Below, piece by piece: positions 32,681 to 41,145 of a DNA stretch of 64,000 nucleotides. This stretch comes from Ramlibacter cellulosilyticus (GTDB lineage Bacteria; Pseudomonadota; Gammaproteobacteria; Burkholderiales; Burkholderiaceae_C). A program made the position numbers and the translations under genes. Each line of letters starts with the position of its first letter. The stretch's first letter is position 1. The stretch spans positions 744,001 to 808,000 of the forward strand of contig NZ_JACORT010000001.1 of NCBI RefSeq assembly GCF_014297465.1, in the 5' to 3' direction. The notes below the pieces were generated by a model. The model was not told the DNA's origin and made no database searches. It saw nothing but the letters and a program-made list of their open reading frames with translations.

Positions 32681-32983
32681 ATGGATTCCAAGCTCCCCCG
32701 CGAAGTGTTCATCCAGGGCGTCACCCGGGACGGACGCACCTTCCGCCCCAGCGACTGGGCGGAACGGCTGGCCGGGGTCATGAGTTCCTTCCGCCCCGGC
32801 GGCGCCCAGCCCGGGAGCCACCTCAATTACTCGCCCTGGTGCATCCCCACGGTGATCGAAGGCGTGAAGTGCGTCATCGTGAACCGCGAACTGCGCGACT
32901 ACGAGCCCATGGCCTGGGACTTCGTCATCAACTTCGCCAGGGACAACAACCTGAAGGTGTCCGAGGGGAAGTTCGAGAGGTAG
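32681..32983 (+). CDS. DUF3579 domain protein
   Basis: The 100-residue protein reads as one DUF3579 domain: REVFIQGVTRDGRTFRPSDW, then NYSPWCIPTVIEGVKCVIVN and a C-terminal MAWDFVINFARDNNLKV. The family is small, cytosolic and of unknown function, common in betaproteobacteria. The ATG at 32681 matches the family start. It is preceded by the second TCTTATATAAGA palindrome, linking it to the GntR regulator near mdh. Confidence 0.82.
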   Translation: MDSKLPREVFIQGVTRDGRTFRPSDWAERLAGVMSSFRPGGAQPGSHLNYSPWCIPTVIEGVKCVIVNRELRDYEPMAWDFVINFARDNNLKVSEGKFER

Positions 32984-33000
32984 CTGCGTATCGGGCAGGA

Positions 33001-33098
33001 GAACGCAGAGGTCGCAGAGATCACGCAGAGGTCGCGGAGAACAGCCTCCAGAAGGGCTTCTCTGCGACCTCTGCGAACCCTCTGCGACCTCTGCGTTC
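33001..33098. repeat. Element B (CGCAGAGG) inverted repeat, copy 1
   Basis: Left arm 33001-33040 is built from GAACGCAGAGGTCGCAGAG units, right arm 33061-33098 from their complements ending CTCTGCGTTC. It lies between the convergent DUF3579 and rpsT genes, so it could stop transcription from both sides. Related copies flank the subunit c gene near 43.5-44.1 kb. Confidence 0.8.
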
Positions 33099-33141
33099 AG
33101 GAATGCCTTCCTCCCGCGCCCGCTGAATGGACGCGCCCATG

Positions 33142-33166
33142 AAAAAACCGCCCGAAGGCGGTTTCT
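33142..33166 (-). terminator. Rho-independent terminator of rpsT
   Basis: On the minus strand AAACCGCC and GGCGGTTT form a stem around TTCGGG-type loop bases, followed by TTTTTTC. It lies about 75 bases past the rpsT stop. Confidence 0.8.
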
Positions 33167-33239
33167 CACTTTGCTGGCAGCGCACCCGGTTCAAACGGCG
33201 CGAACCTTGCGGTTCACGGGCTGACCCGACGCTGTGACG

Positions 33240-33539
33240 TCAGGCGGCGGCCTGGAGGCCCTTGACCTTCGCGGACAGGCGGGACTTGTCGCGAGCGGCC
33301 TTGTTCTTGTGGAAGATGCCCTTGTCGGCCACCGTGTCCACGATCGCTTGCGCCTTGGCGAAGAGTTCGGTCGCCTTGGCCTTGTCACCGGCGGCGACGG
33401 CCTTCTCGACGTTCTTCACCGCGGTGCGGTACTTGGAGCGCAGCGAGGTGTTCGCTGCGTTGAGCTTGACGTCCTGGCGGGCGCGCTTGCGGCCCGACGC
33501 CAGGCGGGGGTTCTTCTTCTTGGGTTTGGCAGAAGCCAT
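33240..33539 (-). CDS. rpsT: 30S ribosomal protein S20
   Basis: The 99-residue basic protein starts [20 protein letters not shown] and contains [20 protein letters not shown] and [17 protein letters not shown], the S20 pattern. It binds 16S rRNA in the body of the small subunit. It is a single-gene transcript with its own terminator downstream. Its promoter -10 box lies just beside the cloverleaf element described below. Confidence 0.96.
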   Translation of the reverse strand: MASAKPKKKNPRLASGRKRARQDVKLNAANTSLRSKYRTAVKNVEKAVAAGDKAKATELFAKAQAIVDTVADKGIFHKNKAARDKSRLSAKVKGLQAAA

Positions 33540-33584
33540 GGGAGATCCTTTACGTGTCTGAGGATGTTGCCAGCAAAGCCGACC

Positions 33585-33590
33585 ATTATA
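33585..33590 (-). promoter_or_regulatory. -10 box of rpsT
   Basis: On the minus strand this is TATAAT, a consensus -10 box, 46 bases upstream of the rpsT ATG. The -35 position (about 33608-33613) falls inside the outer arm of the cloverleaf element and shows no TTGACA-like box. Confidence 0.6.
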
Positions 33591-33600
33591 GCCCGCGCCC

Positions 33601-33874
33601 CAGGAGCCTGCGCGGCAGAGAAACGGGCCTGCGTTGGGCCGAGAAGGGGCCGCAGGCTAGGCGCGGGCGCGGGTCAAGGCTCGACGCCTTGACCCGTGAC
33701 CGTAACGACGCCTGCGGCCCCTTATCGGCCCAACCCGAAGGGCAGGTGCCTGCAAGCCCGCGATGCGTCGTTGCGACCGCCTTGTGTACGGCAAGTACAC
33801 GGCGTCGGCCGCGCCTAGCCTCGCGGGCTTGCAGGCACCTGCGCAGGCCCGTTTCTCTGCCGCGCAGGCTCCTG
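33601..33874. repeat. Cloverleaf-forming nested inverted repeat
   Basis: Outer stem: 33601-33633 pairs perfectly with 33842-33874 (33 bases). Arm 1: 33634-33657 pairs with 33710-33733 (23 of 24), enclosing an 11-base hairpin (33670-33680 with 33686-33696). Mini-hairpin CCCGAAGGG spans 33734-33742. Arm 2: 33743-33763 pairs perfectly with 33821-33841 (21 bases), enclosing a hairpin around GTGTAC/GTACAC. The stems abut with no unpaired bases, giving a complete four-way junction. The element lies between the divergent rpsT and murJ genes. Confidence 0.92.
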
Positions 33875-33926
33875 TCCTACGCTCCCGCGGGGCGACCGCC
33901 CGAACCGCAGGGCTACACTCGCGGCG

Positions 33927-35492
33927 GTGAGCCTGTTCAAAGCCGCCTCCACCGTCTCCCTCCTCACCCTCGCGTCCCGCGTCACCGGCCTGGTCCGGGA
34001 CGTCCTGTTCGCCTCCTTCTTCGGCGTCTCGGCGCTCACCGACGCCTTCTACGTCGCCTTCCGCATCCCCAACCTGTTCCGCCGCATCTTCGGCGAAGGG
34101 GCCTTCAGCCAGGCGTTCGTTCCGGTGCTGGCCAGCGTCCGCACGACCGAAGGGGACGCCGGCGCGAAGAACCTCGTGGACCACGTGTCCACCGTGCTGC
34201 TCTGGACGCTGGTGGTCCTGTGCATCCTGGGCGTGGTCGGCGCGCCGCTGATGGTGTGGGCGCTGGCGAGCGGCCTGCAGAAGGACCCGCACGCCTACGA
34301 CGCCGCCGTGCTCATGACCCGCTGGATGTTCCCCTACATCGGCTTCATGTCGCTGGTGGCGCTGGCGGGCGGCATCCTCAACACCTGGAAGAAGTTCGCC
34401 GTGCCCGCGGCCTCGCCGGTGCTGCTGAACCTCTGCATGATCGCCTCCATCGCGCTCGCGGCGCCCTGGTTCCGCAGCATCGGCATCGAACCGATCTACT
34501 CGCAAGCCATCGGCGTGATGGCGGGCGGGGTGCTGCAGCTGGCGATCCAGGTGCCGGCGCTGCGCCGCATCGGCATGTGGCCGCGCATCGGCGTGGCGTT
34601 CTCCGGCCTGCGCGCGGCGTGGAACGACCCGTCGACGCGCAAGATCCTCGGCCTGATGCTGCCGGCGCTGCTCGGGGTCAGCGTCGCGCAGATTTCCTTG
34701 CTCATCAACACGCAGATCGCCTCCTGGCTGCCCGCGGGCAGCGTGAGCTGGCTGAACAATGCCGACCGCCTGATGGAATTCCCGACGGCGCTGCTCGGAG
34801 TCGCGCTCGGGGTCGTGCTCATGCCGCAGCTCGCGGCGGCGCGCGCCAGCCAGGACGAGGAGCGCTACTCCGGCATGCTGGACTGGGGCCTGCGCCTCGT
34901 GGTGCTGCTCGCGATCCCGAGCTCGGTGGCGCTGCTGGTCTTCGCCGCGCCGCTGGTGGCGACGCTGTTCCACTACGGCGCCTTCAAGGACAGCGACGTG
35001 GGCCAGGTCGCCTTCGCGCTCGCCGGCTACGGCACGGGGCTGCTGGGGCTGGTCGCGATCAAGGTGCTGGCGCCCGGCTACTACGCCAACCACGACATGA
35101 AGACGCCGATGAAGATCGCGATCGCGGCGCTCGTCGTCACGCAGCTGCTGAATGCGGTGCTGGTGCCTTTCCTCCAGCACGCGGGGCTCGCCCTGTCGAT
35201 CGGCATCGGCGCGCTGGTCAACGCGGGCGCGCTGCTCGTGGGGCTGCTGCGCCGGGGCAGCTACAAGCCGCGGCCGGGATGGCTCGTCTTCGCGCTGCAG
35301 GTGCTCGCGGCCTCCGCGCTGCTCGCGGTGTTCCTCACCTGGGCCGCGCATGCCTTCCCCTGGACGGCATGGCGCGTGGAGCCGTGGAGGCGCGCCGGCA
35401 TGATGGCCGCGATGCTCGCCGGCGCGATGGTCCTCTACTTCGGCGCATTGCTCGCGGCGGGCGTGAAGCTGCGCCAGTTTGTCACGCGCTGA
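33927..35492 (+). CDS. murJ: Lipid II flippase MurJ
   Basis: The 521-residue inner-membrane protein has about 14 helices and the MurJ start SLFKAASTVSLLTLASRVTG followed by DAFYVAFRIPNLFRRIFGEG and AFSQAFVPVL. It flips the lipid-linked peptidoglycan precursor to the periplasm. The GTG at 33927 is fixed by the family start. No Shine-Dalgarno is visible; TACACT at 33914-33919 could be a -10 box so close that the mRNA would be nearly leaderless. The cloverleaf element ends 52 bases upstream. Confidence 0.95.
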   Translation: MSLFKAASTVSLLTLASRVTGLVRDVLFASFFGVSALTDAFYVAFRIPNLFRRIFGEGAFSQAFVPVLASVRTTEGDAGAKNLVDHVSTVLLWTLVVLCILGVVGAPLMVWALASGLQKDPHAYDAAVLMTRWMFPYIGFMSLVALAGGILNTWKKFAVPAASPVLLNLCMIASIALAAPWFRSIGIEPIYSQAIGVMAGGVLQLAIQVPALRRIGMWPRIGVAFSGLRAAWNDPSTRKILGLMLPALLGVSVAQISLLINTQIASWLPAGSVSWLNNADRLMEFPTALLGVALGVVLMPQLAAARASQDEERYSGMLDWGLRLVVLLAIPSSVALLVFAAPLVATLFHYGAFKDSDVGQVAFALAGYGTGLLGLVAIKVLAPGYYANHDMKTPMKIAIAALVVTQLLNAVLVPFLQHAGLALSIGIGALVNAGALLVGLLRRGSYKPRPGWLVFALQVLAASALLAVFLTWAAHAFPWTAWRVEPWRRAGMMAAMLAGAMVLYFGALLAAGVKLRQFVTR

Positions 35493-35558
35493 GCCGCCTC
35501 GTTGCCCCTCACCCGCAGGGCGCTTGACGCTCGCTGGCCCGTCCATTACAAACATCGC

Positions 35559-36413
35559 ATGTCGTCGCTCCAGTTCACTGCGCCCACGCCCCTGGAATAT
35601 TTCCGGATGCTGGTGCAGAGCGACGAACAGTTCCCGCTGCTGGAGGCCGCCGCCAGCATCGCGCAGGACGAATACCCGGACCTCGACCTGCAGGTCGTGC
35701 TGGGCGACGTCGACCAGCTGCTCGCGCGGCTCAAGCGCCGCATCCCCGCGGATGCCGCGGCGCTGCAGCGCCTGCGCACGCTCAACCAGTTCTTCTTCCG
35801 CGACCTGAGCTTCGGCGGCAACGTCAACGACTACTGCGACCCGGACAACAGCTACCTCAACGTGGTGCTGCGCACGCGGCGCGGCATCCAGATCTCGCTG
35901 GCCGTGCTGTGGATCGAGCTCGCGCAGGGCATCGGCCTGCACGCGCGCGGCGTCTGCTTCCCCGGGCACTTCATGGTGAAGGTCAACCTGCCGAAAGGGC
36001 AGGTGGTGATCGACCCCTTCACCGGCCAGTCGCTGTCGCGCGAGGAACTCTCCGAACGCCTGGAGCCGTACAAGCGGCGCAGCGGACTGGTCGACGAGTT
36101 CGAGGTGCCGCTGGGCCTGTACCTGCAGGCCGCGCCGCCGCGCGACATCCTCGCGCGCATGCTGCGCAACCTGAAGGAGATCCACCGCGCGCAGGAGGAC
36201 TGGCAGCGGCTCATCGCCGTGCAGAACCGCCTGCTCGTGCTGCTGCCCGACGCCTGGGCCGAGTACCGCGACCGCGGCCTCGCGCACGCGGAGCAGGGCC
36301 ACACGGCGCTCGCGGTGGAGGACCTCGAGACCTACCTGGTCCACGCGCAGGACGCGCTGGACATCGACGCGATCGCCGATCGCGTCGCGGACCTTCGCCG
36401 TGCCATCCCGTAG
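35559..36413 (+). CDS. SirB1 family protein (transglutaminase-like with TPR)
   Basis: The 284-residue protein has a transglutaminase-like core (LNQFFFRDLSFGGNVNDY, then GIGLHARGVCFPGHFMVKV) and a C-terminal tetratricopeptide-like helical part (LARMLRNLKEIHRAQEDW, YRDRGLAHAEQGHTALAVED). This is the SirB1 family, found widely in proteobacteria and of uncertain role. The TAG stop (36411-36413) is part of the GTAGG that begins a run of element A copies, so the repeat supplies the stop codon. Confidence 0.82.
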   Translation: MSSLQFTAPTPLEYFRMLVQSDEQFPLLEAAASIAQDEYPDLDLQVVLGDVDQLLARLKRRIPADAAALQRLRTLNQFFFRDLSFGGNVNDYCDPDNSYLNVVLRTRRGIQISLAVLWIELAQGIGLHARGVCFPGHFMVKVNLPKGQVVIDPFTGQSLSREELSERLEPYKRRSGLVDEFEVPLGLYLQAAPPRDILARMLRNLKEIHRAQEDWQRLIAVQNRLLVLLPDAWAEYRDRGLAHAEQGHTALAVEDLETYLVHAQDALDIDAIADRVADLRRAIP

Positions 36414-36496
36414 GCTGGCTTGCGCGCCAGCGCGCTGCAGGCTGGGTTGCCGCGCCAGCGCACCGTAGGCTGGGTTGCGCGGCAGCGCACCCCAGC
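36410..36496 (+). repeat. Three consecutive element A copies
   Basis: Forward copies start at 36410, 36436 and 36465. The first two are truncated on the GCACCCCAGC side and run into the next; the third is complete with loop GCGGCAG. The cluster fills the gap between the convergent SirB1-like and ParA genes. Confidence 0.8.
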
Positions 36497-36504
36497 GTTC
36501 GCGC

Positions 36505-37323
36505 CTAGCGCTGCGTCCCGCCGACCACCGCGAGGCGCCCCGCCTCGTTGAGCGGCTTCCCCCCGAGGATCGTCGAGCGCGACTCCGTCAGCACCGAATT
36601 GCGGTGCGTCTCGTGCAGGGGCCGTGCGCCCAGCACCGAGGGCTTGCGCACCGGCAGGATGGGCTCGCGCTTCACCTCCGGTGCCGGCGCCGGATTCATC
36701 ACCGGCTGCAGCCACTGCAGGATGGACTCCCACTGGCCCAGGTCGATGGTCGCCTTGTCCTTCGGCACGTCGAACAGGGTCAGCCCGCGTTCGAGGCAGC
36801 GCACGTAGTTCTGCGTCTCGCGCAGCACGCCGATCATCTCCACGTTCGCTTCCTTCGCCCAGGCGCGCAGCGTGTCGGCGCCGCTGGTGCGGTTGTCCAC
36901 GCGCATGCCCACCGCGGCCACCTTGCACTGGCCCTTGGCCACGCGCGGCAGCGTGTGCAGTTCGGCGAGGCAGGCGGCGGCCGATTCGCGGTCGAAGACG
37001 GAGGGGCACACCGGCATGACGATCGCGTCGGCGAACATCACGATGCGCGAGAGCTCGAAGCCGTGCAGGCCGCCCGGCGTGTCCAGCACCACGTGGGTGA
37101 TGCCCGTGGGCACGCGCAGCACGTTCTTCTGGTCGATCACCCAGGGGGCGATGGCGGGGAGGGATGCGTCGCGCCGTCGCAGCCAGCCGCGGCTTGATTG
37201 CTGGCGGTCGATGTCGCCCAGCATCACGGCGAGCCCCTGGTGCGCGCACCAGGAAGCCACGTGGGCGGCGAAGGTGCTCTTCCCGCTGCCCCCCTTCCGG
37301 TTGACGACTGCGATGACCGGCAT
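36505..37323 (-). CDS. ParA family ATPase, orphan
   Basis: The 272-residue protein has the deviant Walker A motif NRKGGSGKSTFAAHVASW at the N-terminus, GDIDRQQSSRGWL (switch/Walker A'), and THVVLDTPGGLHG as Walker B. It belongs to the ParA/MinD family that positions DNA or protein cargo. No parB or replication gene is nearby. The C-terminal 60 residues are a proline-rich tail with a repeated motif (VLGARPLHE and ILGGKPLNE). The cargo is unknown. ATG at 37323 is chosen because Walker A begins immediately after it. Confidence 0.83.
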   Translation of the reverse strand: MPVIAVVNRKGGSGKSTFAAHVASWCAHQGLAVMLGDIDRQQSSRGWLRRRDASLPAIAPWVIDQKNVLRVPTGITHVVLDTPGGLHGFELSRIVMFADAIVMPVCPSVFDRESAAACLAELHTLPRVAKGQCKVAAVGMRVDNRTSGADTLRAWAKEANVEMIGVLRETQNYVRCLERGLTLFDVPKDKATIDLGQWESILQWLQPVMNPAPAPEVKREPILPVRKPSVLGARPLHETHRNSVLTESRSTILGGKPLNEAGRLAVVGGTQR

Positions 37324-37443
37324 GGTTCCTCTCCCGACGGTGAGGGGCCAGTGTCGGGGACGGTCCCGCGGCTGTCCAGCGCCCGCGGGCATTTTCCCGC
37401 TCCTCGTTTTGTAGCGGCGCAACGCGCCGCCGCCTGTCCGGCG

Positions 37444-38661
37444 CTAGCTGCCGTTCGCCGCCGCCGGGGCCTTCCAGGCCAGGACGGCGAGGGCCAGGGC
37501 GCTGGTCACGGCCCCCGCCACGAAGGTGCTCGCGCCTCCCAGCCTGTCCCACAGCAGGCCGGCGAGGGCGCTCGCGACCAGCATCGCGATGCCGCTCGCG
37601 AGGTTGAACATGCCGAAGGCGGTGCCGCGCAGCGGCGCGGGCGAGGTGTCCGCCACCATCGCGGCGAGCAGGCCCTGCGTGAGCGCCATGTGCAGTCCCC
37701 ACAGCACGATGCCGGCCCACAGCAGCGGCCCGTGGTCGGCGAGCGCGAGGGCCACGTCGGCGGCGATCAGCACCGCCAGGCCGGCGGCGAGCAGCTTGCG
37801 GTGCGACATGGTGTCGGCGAGGCGCCCGAAGGGATACGCGCCCAGGGCATACACGACGTTCATCGCGATCAGCACCAGCGGCGCCCACGCGATCGGCAAC
37901 CCGCCCTGCTGCGCCCGCAGCACGAGGAAGGCCTCGCTGAAGCGCGCCAGCGTGAACAGCGCGCCTATGCCCACGACCCACCAGTAGGGCGCTGCGAGCC
38001 GCCGGAGGTTCTCGCGGCGGATCGGGTTGACGCGCTTCGCTCCCGGCGGCGCATCGGGCTCCTGCACGCCGAAGGCGAGCAGCGCCACCGAGAGCGCCGC
38101 AGGGATCACGGCCACCCAGAAGATCGCGTGGAAGTCGTTCGCCCACAGCAGCATGAGGCCGATGGCGAGCAGGGGGCCGGTGAACGCCCCCACCGTGTCG
38201 AGCGACTGCCGCAGCCCGTACGCGGCGCCGCGTTGCTCGGGCAGCACGAGGTCGGCGACCAGCGCATCGCGCGGCGCGCCGCGCAGTCCCTTGCCGACGC
38301 GGTCGATGAGCCGCGCGCCGAGCACCATGCCGGACGTGGTCGCCAGCGCGAACAGCGGCTTGGCGACGGCGCCGAGCCCGTAGCCGAGCACCGCGAGCGG
38401 CTTGCGGCGGCCCAGCCAGTCGCTCCATGCGCCGGAGAAGACCTTGACGATCAGGGCGGTGGCTTCGGCAGCCCCCTCGATCAGCCCGATGGCCAGCATG
38501 CTGGCGCCCAGGCCGGTGGCGAGGAAGACGGGCAGCAGGCTGTGGATCATCTCCGAGGAGACGTCCATCAGCAGGCTGACGAAGCCCAGCGCCCAGATGC
38601 TCGCGGGCAAGCGCGAGCGCGCGGCGGACGCGCCGCCTTCAGGCGACGGTGACGCTGGCAC
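37444..38661 (-). CDS. MFS transporter
   Basis: The 405-residue membrane protein has 12 hydrophobic helices and the major-facilitator loop motif between helices 2 and 3 ([20 protein letters not shown]) with a related one in the second half ([14 protein letters not shown]). The substrate cannot be read from the sequence; relatives include drug and sugar-phosphate exporters. Its first codons overlap the 3' end of purM by 23 bases, which suggests co-transcription from the purM promoter. Confidence 0.85.
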   Translation of the reverse strand: MPASPSPEGGASAARSRLPASIWALGFVSLLMDVSSEMIHSLLPVFLATGLGASMLAIGLIEGAAEATALIVKVFSGAWSDWLGRRKPLAVLGYGLGAVAKPLFALATTSGMVLGARLIDRVGKGLRGAPRDALVADLVLPEQRGAAYGLRQSLDTVGAFTGPLLAIGLMLLWANDFHAIFWVAVIPAALSVALLAFGVQEPDAPPGAKRVNPIRRENLRRLAAPYWWVVGIGALFTLARFSEAFLVLRAQQGGLPIAWAPLVLIAMNVVYALGAYPFGRLADTMSHRKLLAAGLAVLIAADVALALADHGPLLWAGIVLWGLHMALTQGLLAAMVADTSPAPLRGTAFGMFNLASGIAMLVASALAGLLWDRLGGASTFVAGAVTSALALAVLAWKAPAAANGS

Positions 38662-39673
38662 CGTCCCCGCGCGGCGCGATGCGGCCGATCTCGTGCACGG
38701 CCTCGCCCTGCTGGCGCAGCGTGGCGGCGACGGCCGCGGCTTCGGCGGCAGCCACCACGACGACCATGCCGATGCCGTTGTTGAACGTGCGGTTCATCTC
38801 GTGGTCGTCGATCGCCGCCGTGGCCTGCAGCCACTGGAACAGCTCCGAGCGCGGCCAGCTGCCCTTGCGCAGGTGCGCGGCCAGGCCGTCCGGCAGCACG
38901 CGCGGGATGTTCTCCAGCAGGCCGCCGCCCGTGATGTGCGCCAGCGCCTTGATGCCCGCGTGCTGCTGCAGGGCCGCGAGCACCGGCTTCACGTAGAGCC
39001 GCGTCGGCTCCATCACCGCGTTGCGGAACGGCTTGCCGTCCAGGGTGGCGGGCAGCTGGCCACCGGCGCGCTCGAGGCACTTGCGCACCAGCGAGAAGCC
39101 GTTGGAATGCACGCCGCTGGAGGACAGGCCCAGCACCACGTCGCCGGCCTGCACGTTGCGGCCGGTGAGGATCTTCGATTTCTCCACGGCGCCGACCGCG
39201 AAGCCCGCCAGGTCGTATTCGCCGGCGGGATACATGCCGGGCATTTCCGCGGTCTCGCCGCCGATCAGGGCGCAGCCGGAGAGCTCGCAGCCGCGGGCGA
39301 TGCCGCCCACGACGGCCGCCGCCGTGTCCACGTCCAGCTTGCCGCAGGCGAAGTAGTCGAGGAAGAACAGGGGCTCGGCACCTTGCACCAGCACGTCGTT
39401 GACGCTCATCGCCACCAGGTCGATGCCCACCGTGTCGTGCATGTTCCACTCGAACGCCAGCTTGAGCTTGGTGCCCACGCCGTCGGTGCCGCTCACGAGC
39501 ACCGGCTCCTGGTAGCGCTTGGGCACCTCGAACAGCGCGCCGAAGCCGCCGATGCCCGCCAGCACGCCTTCGCGCATCGTCTTCTTCGCGAGCGGCTTGA
39601 TGCGCTCGACCAGCGCGTCGCCGGCGTCGATGTCGACGCCGGCATCCTTGTACGAGAGGGGGGAAGCGTTCAT
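38639..39673 (-). CDS. purM: Phosphoribosylformylglycinamidine cyclo-ligase
   Basis: The 344-residue AIR synthetase closes the imidazole ring in purine synthesis. It shows [20 protein letters not shown] at the start, [34 protein letters not shown], and [20 protein letters not shown]. The ATG at 39673 fits the family; upstream open frame has no similarity. It is divergent from hda, as in many Burkholderiales. Confidence 0.96.
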   Translation of the reverse strand: MNASPLSYKDAGVDIDAGDALVERIKPLAKKTMREGVLAGIGGFGALFEVPKRYQEPVLVSGTDGVGTKLKLAFEWNMHDTVGIDLVAMSVNDVLVQGAEPLFFLDYFACGKLDVDTAAAVVGGIARGCELSGCALIGGETAEMPGMYPAGEYDLAGFAVGAVEKSKILTGRNVQAGDVVLGLSSSGVHSNGFSLVRKCLERAGGQLPATLDGKPFRNAVMEPTRLYVKPVLAALQQHAGIKALAHITGGGLLENIPRVLPDGLAAHLRKGSWPRSELFQWLQATAAIDDHEMNRTFNNGIGMVVVVAAAEAAAVAATLRQQGEAVHEIGRIAPRGDGASVTVA

Positions 39674-39793
39674 GCAGGTGCTGGCCGGGCCCCTGGAGCG
39701 CCGGCCGATAGAATTTGCGCCTGATTTTAGTGTCTCCGGGCCCATCGCCCGGTTCCATCCACCCGTGCAACCCCTCCCCACCGCGAAGCGGGC

Positions 39794-40468
39794 ATGAAGC
39801 AGCTGCCCCTGGACATCGGCCTGGCGCGCGCCCCCACGCTGGCGACTTTCCTGGCCGGGCCCAACGAGGCCGCCTGGAAGCACCTGCAGCTGTGGGTGGG
39901 CAGCCCCACGCGCTCGCCGGTGCCTACCTACCTCTGGGGCGCGGCGGGCAGCGGCAAGACCCACCTGCTGAAGGCCGTGCAGGAGAGCCTGCGCGAGCAG
40001 GGCGCCACCGTCGGCTGGCTCGACCCCTCCATGGTGGAACCGCCTGCCTACGACGAGCGCTGGGCGGCGGTGCTGATGGACGACGTGCAGGCGTACAGCG
40101 CCGTGCAGCAGCACGCTGCCTTCAGCTGGTTCGTGCAGGCGCAGGCGCTGCAGCGCGGCGTGCTGGCCGCCGGCCTGGCCGCTCCCGCGCACCTGGAGCT
40201 GCGCGAGGACCTGCGCACGCGGCTCGGCTGGGGCCACATCTTCGAGCTGCACGTCCTGTCGGAGCCGGAGCGCCGCGCGGTGCTGCGCCAGGCGGCCGAC
40301 GCCCGCGGCGTCTTCCTCGGCGACGACGTGATGGACTTCATCCTGCACCGCTTCTCGCGCGACCTCGGCAGCCTCATGCAGCTGCTCGACCACCTCGACG
40401 CCTACGCCCTGCAGACGCAGCGCGCCATCACCATCCCGCTCATCAAGTCCATGCTGGAGAACGCGTGA
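39794..40468 (+). CDS. hda: DnaA regulatory inactivator Hda
   Basis: The 224-residue AAA+ protein resembles the ATPase domain of DnaA without its DNA-binding domain. The N-terminal MKQLPLDI is a beta-clamp-binding motif of the QLxL type, Walker A is GAAGSGKT at 49-56 and Walker B contains D96-D97 (VLMDDVQAY). With the DNA clamp it stimulates ATP hydrolysis on DnaA and limits re-initiation of replication. It is first in the hda-HAD-pcnB-folK unit and overlaps the next gene by four bases. Confidence 0.92.
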   Translation: MKQLPLDIGLARAPTLATFLAGPNEAAWKHLQLWVGSPTRSPVPTYLWGAAGSGKTHLLKAVQESLREQGATVGWLDPSMVEPPAYDERWAAVLMDDVQAYSAVQQHAAFSWFVQAQALQRGVLAAGLAAPAHLELREDLRTRLGWGHIFELHVLSEPERRAVLRQAADARGVFLGDDVMDFILHRFSRDLGSLMQLLDHLDAYALQTQRAITIPLIKSMLENA

Positions 40469-41145
40469 GCAAACCCAAGGTCGCGCTGTTCGACCTCGAC
40501 CACACCCTGCTGCCCATCGACTCGGATTATTCCTGGGGCAAGTTCACCCAGCAGATCGGCTGGACGGACCCGGTCGACTTCAAGCGCCGCAACGACGAGT
40601 TCTACGCCCATTACGTGGCCGGGACGCTGGACGTGCACGACTACGTGCGCTTCGCCGTCGAGGCCTTGCGCCTGCGCGGCGCCGGCGCGTACGAGGAGGC
40701 GCACGCGCGCTTCATGCGCGAGTGGATCACGCCCGTGCTGATGCCGCAGGCCATCGACCTCGTGCGCTCGCACCAGCAGCAGGGCGACCAGGTGGCCATC
40801 GTGACCGCCACGAACGAGCTCGTCACCCGCCCCATCGCGGCCGCGCTCGGCGTGCCCGATCTGATCGCGGTCGAGCTGGAGCGCGACGCCTCCGGCTGGA
40901 TCACCGGCGAGATCGCCGGCGTGCCGTCCATGCGCGAAGGCAAGGTCGTGCGCGTCACGGACTGGCTGGCCGCCCGCGGGCTGGACTGGCTGGACGTGGA
41001 GACCACCTTCTACTCGGACTCGATGAACGACCTGCCGCTGCTGGAGCGGGTGGAGCATCCGGTCGCCACCAATCCGGATCCCCGCCTGCGCACCCTCGCC
41101 CTCGAGCGCGGCTGGCGTATCCTCGACCTCTTCCCAAGACAATGA
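40465..41145 (+). CDS. HAD-IB family phosphatase
   Basis: The 226-residue protein starts [19 protein letters not shown], with the nucleophile and acid Asp10 and Asp12 of the HAD fold, then has the threonine motif IVTATNE and the DSMNDLPLL motif. It is annotated in relatives as a phosphoserine phosphatase-like hydrolase, though the true substrate is unclear. The GTG start at 40465 overlaps the hda stop and its own stop overlaps pcnB, so translation is coupled. Confidence 0.88.
   Translation: MSKPKVALFDLDHTLLPIDSDYSWGKFTQQIGWTDPVDFKRRNDEFYAHYVAGTLDVHDYVRFAVEALRLRGAGAYEEAHARFMREWITPVLMPQAIDLVRSHQQQGDQVAIVTATNELVTRPIAAALGVPDLIAVELERDASGWITGEIAGVPSMREGKVVRVTDWLAARGLDWLDVETTFYSDSMNDLPLLERVEHPVATNPDPRLRTLALERGWRILDLFPRQ

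Noticed and set aside
33601-33874. Bidirectional terminator
   Set aside because: Both flanking genes are transcribed away from it and there is no U-tract; the structure is also far larger than a terminator.
33554-33926. A long open frame running from the rpsT side through the cloverleaf into murJ
   Set aside because: It lies over inverted repeats and in another frame than murJ, with an arginine- and proline-rich translation typical of high-GC shadows.
36505-37323. Chromosome partition locus
   Set aside because: No parB, parS-like site or replication gene is near; the protein has an atypical tail.
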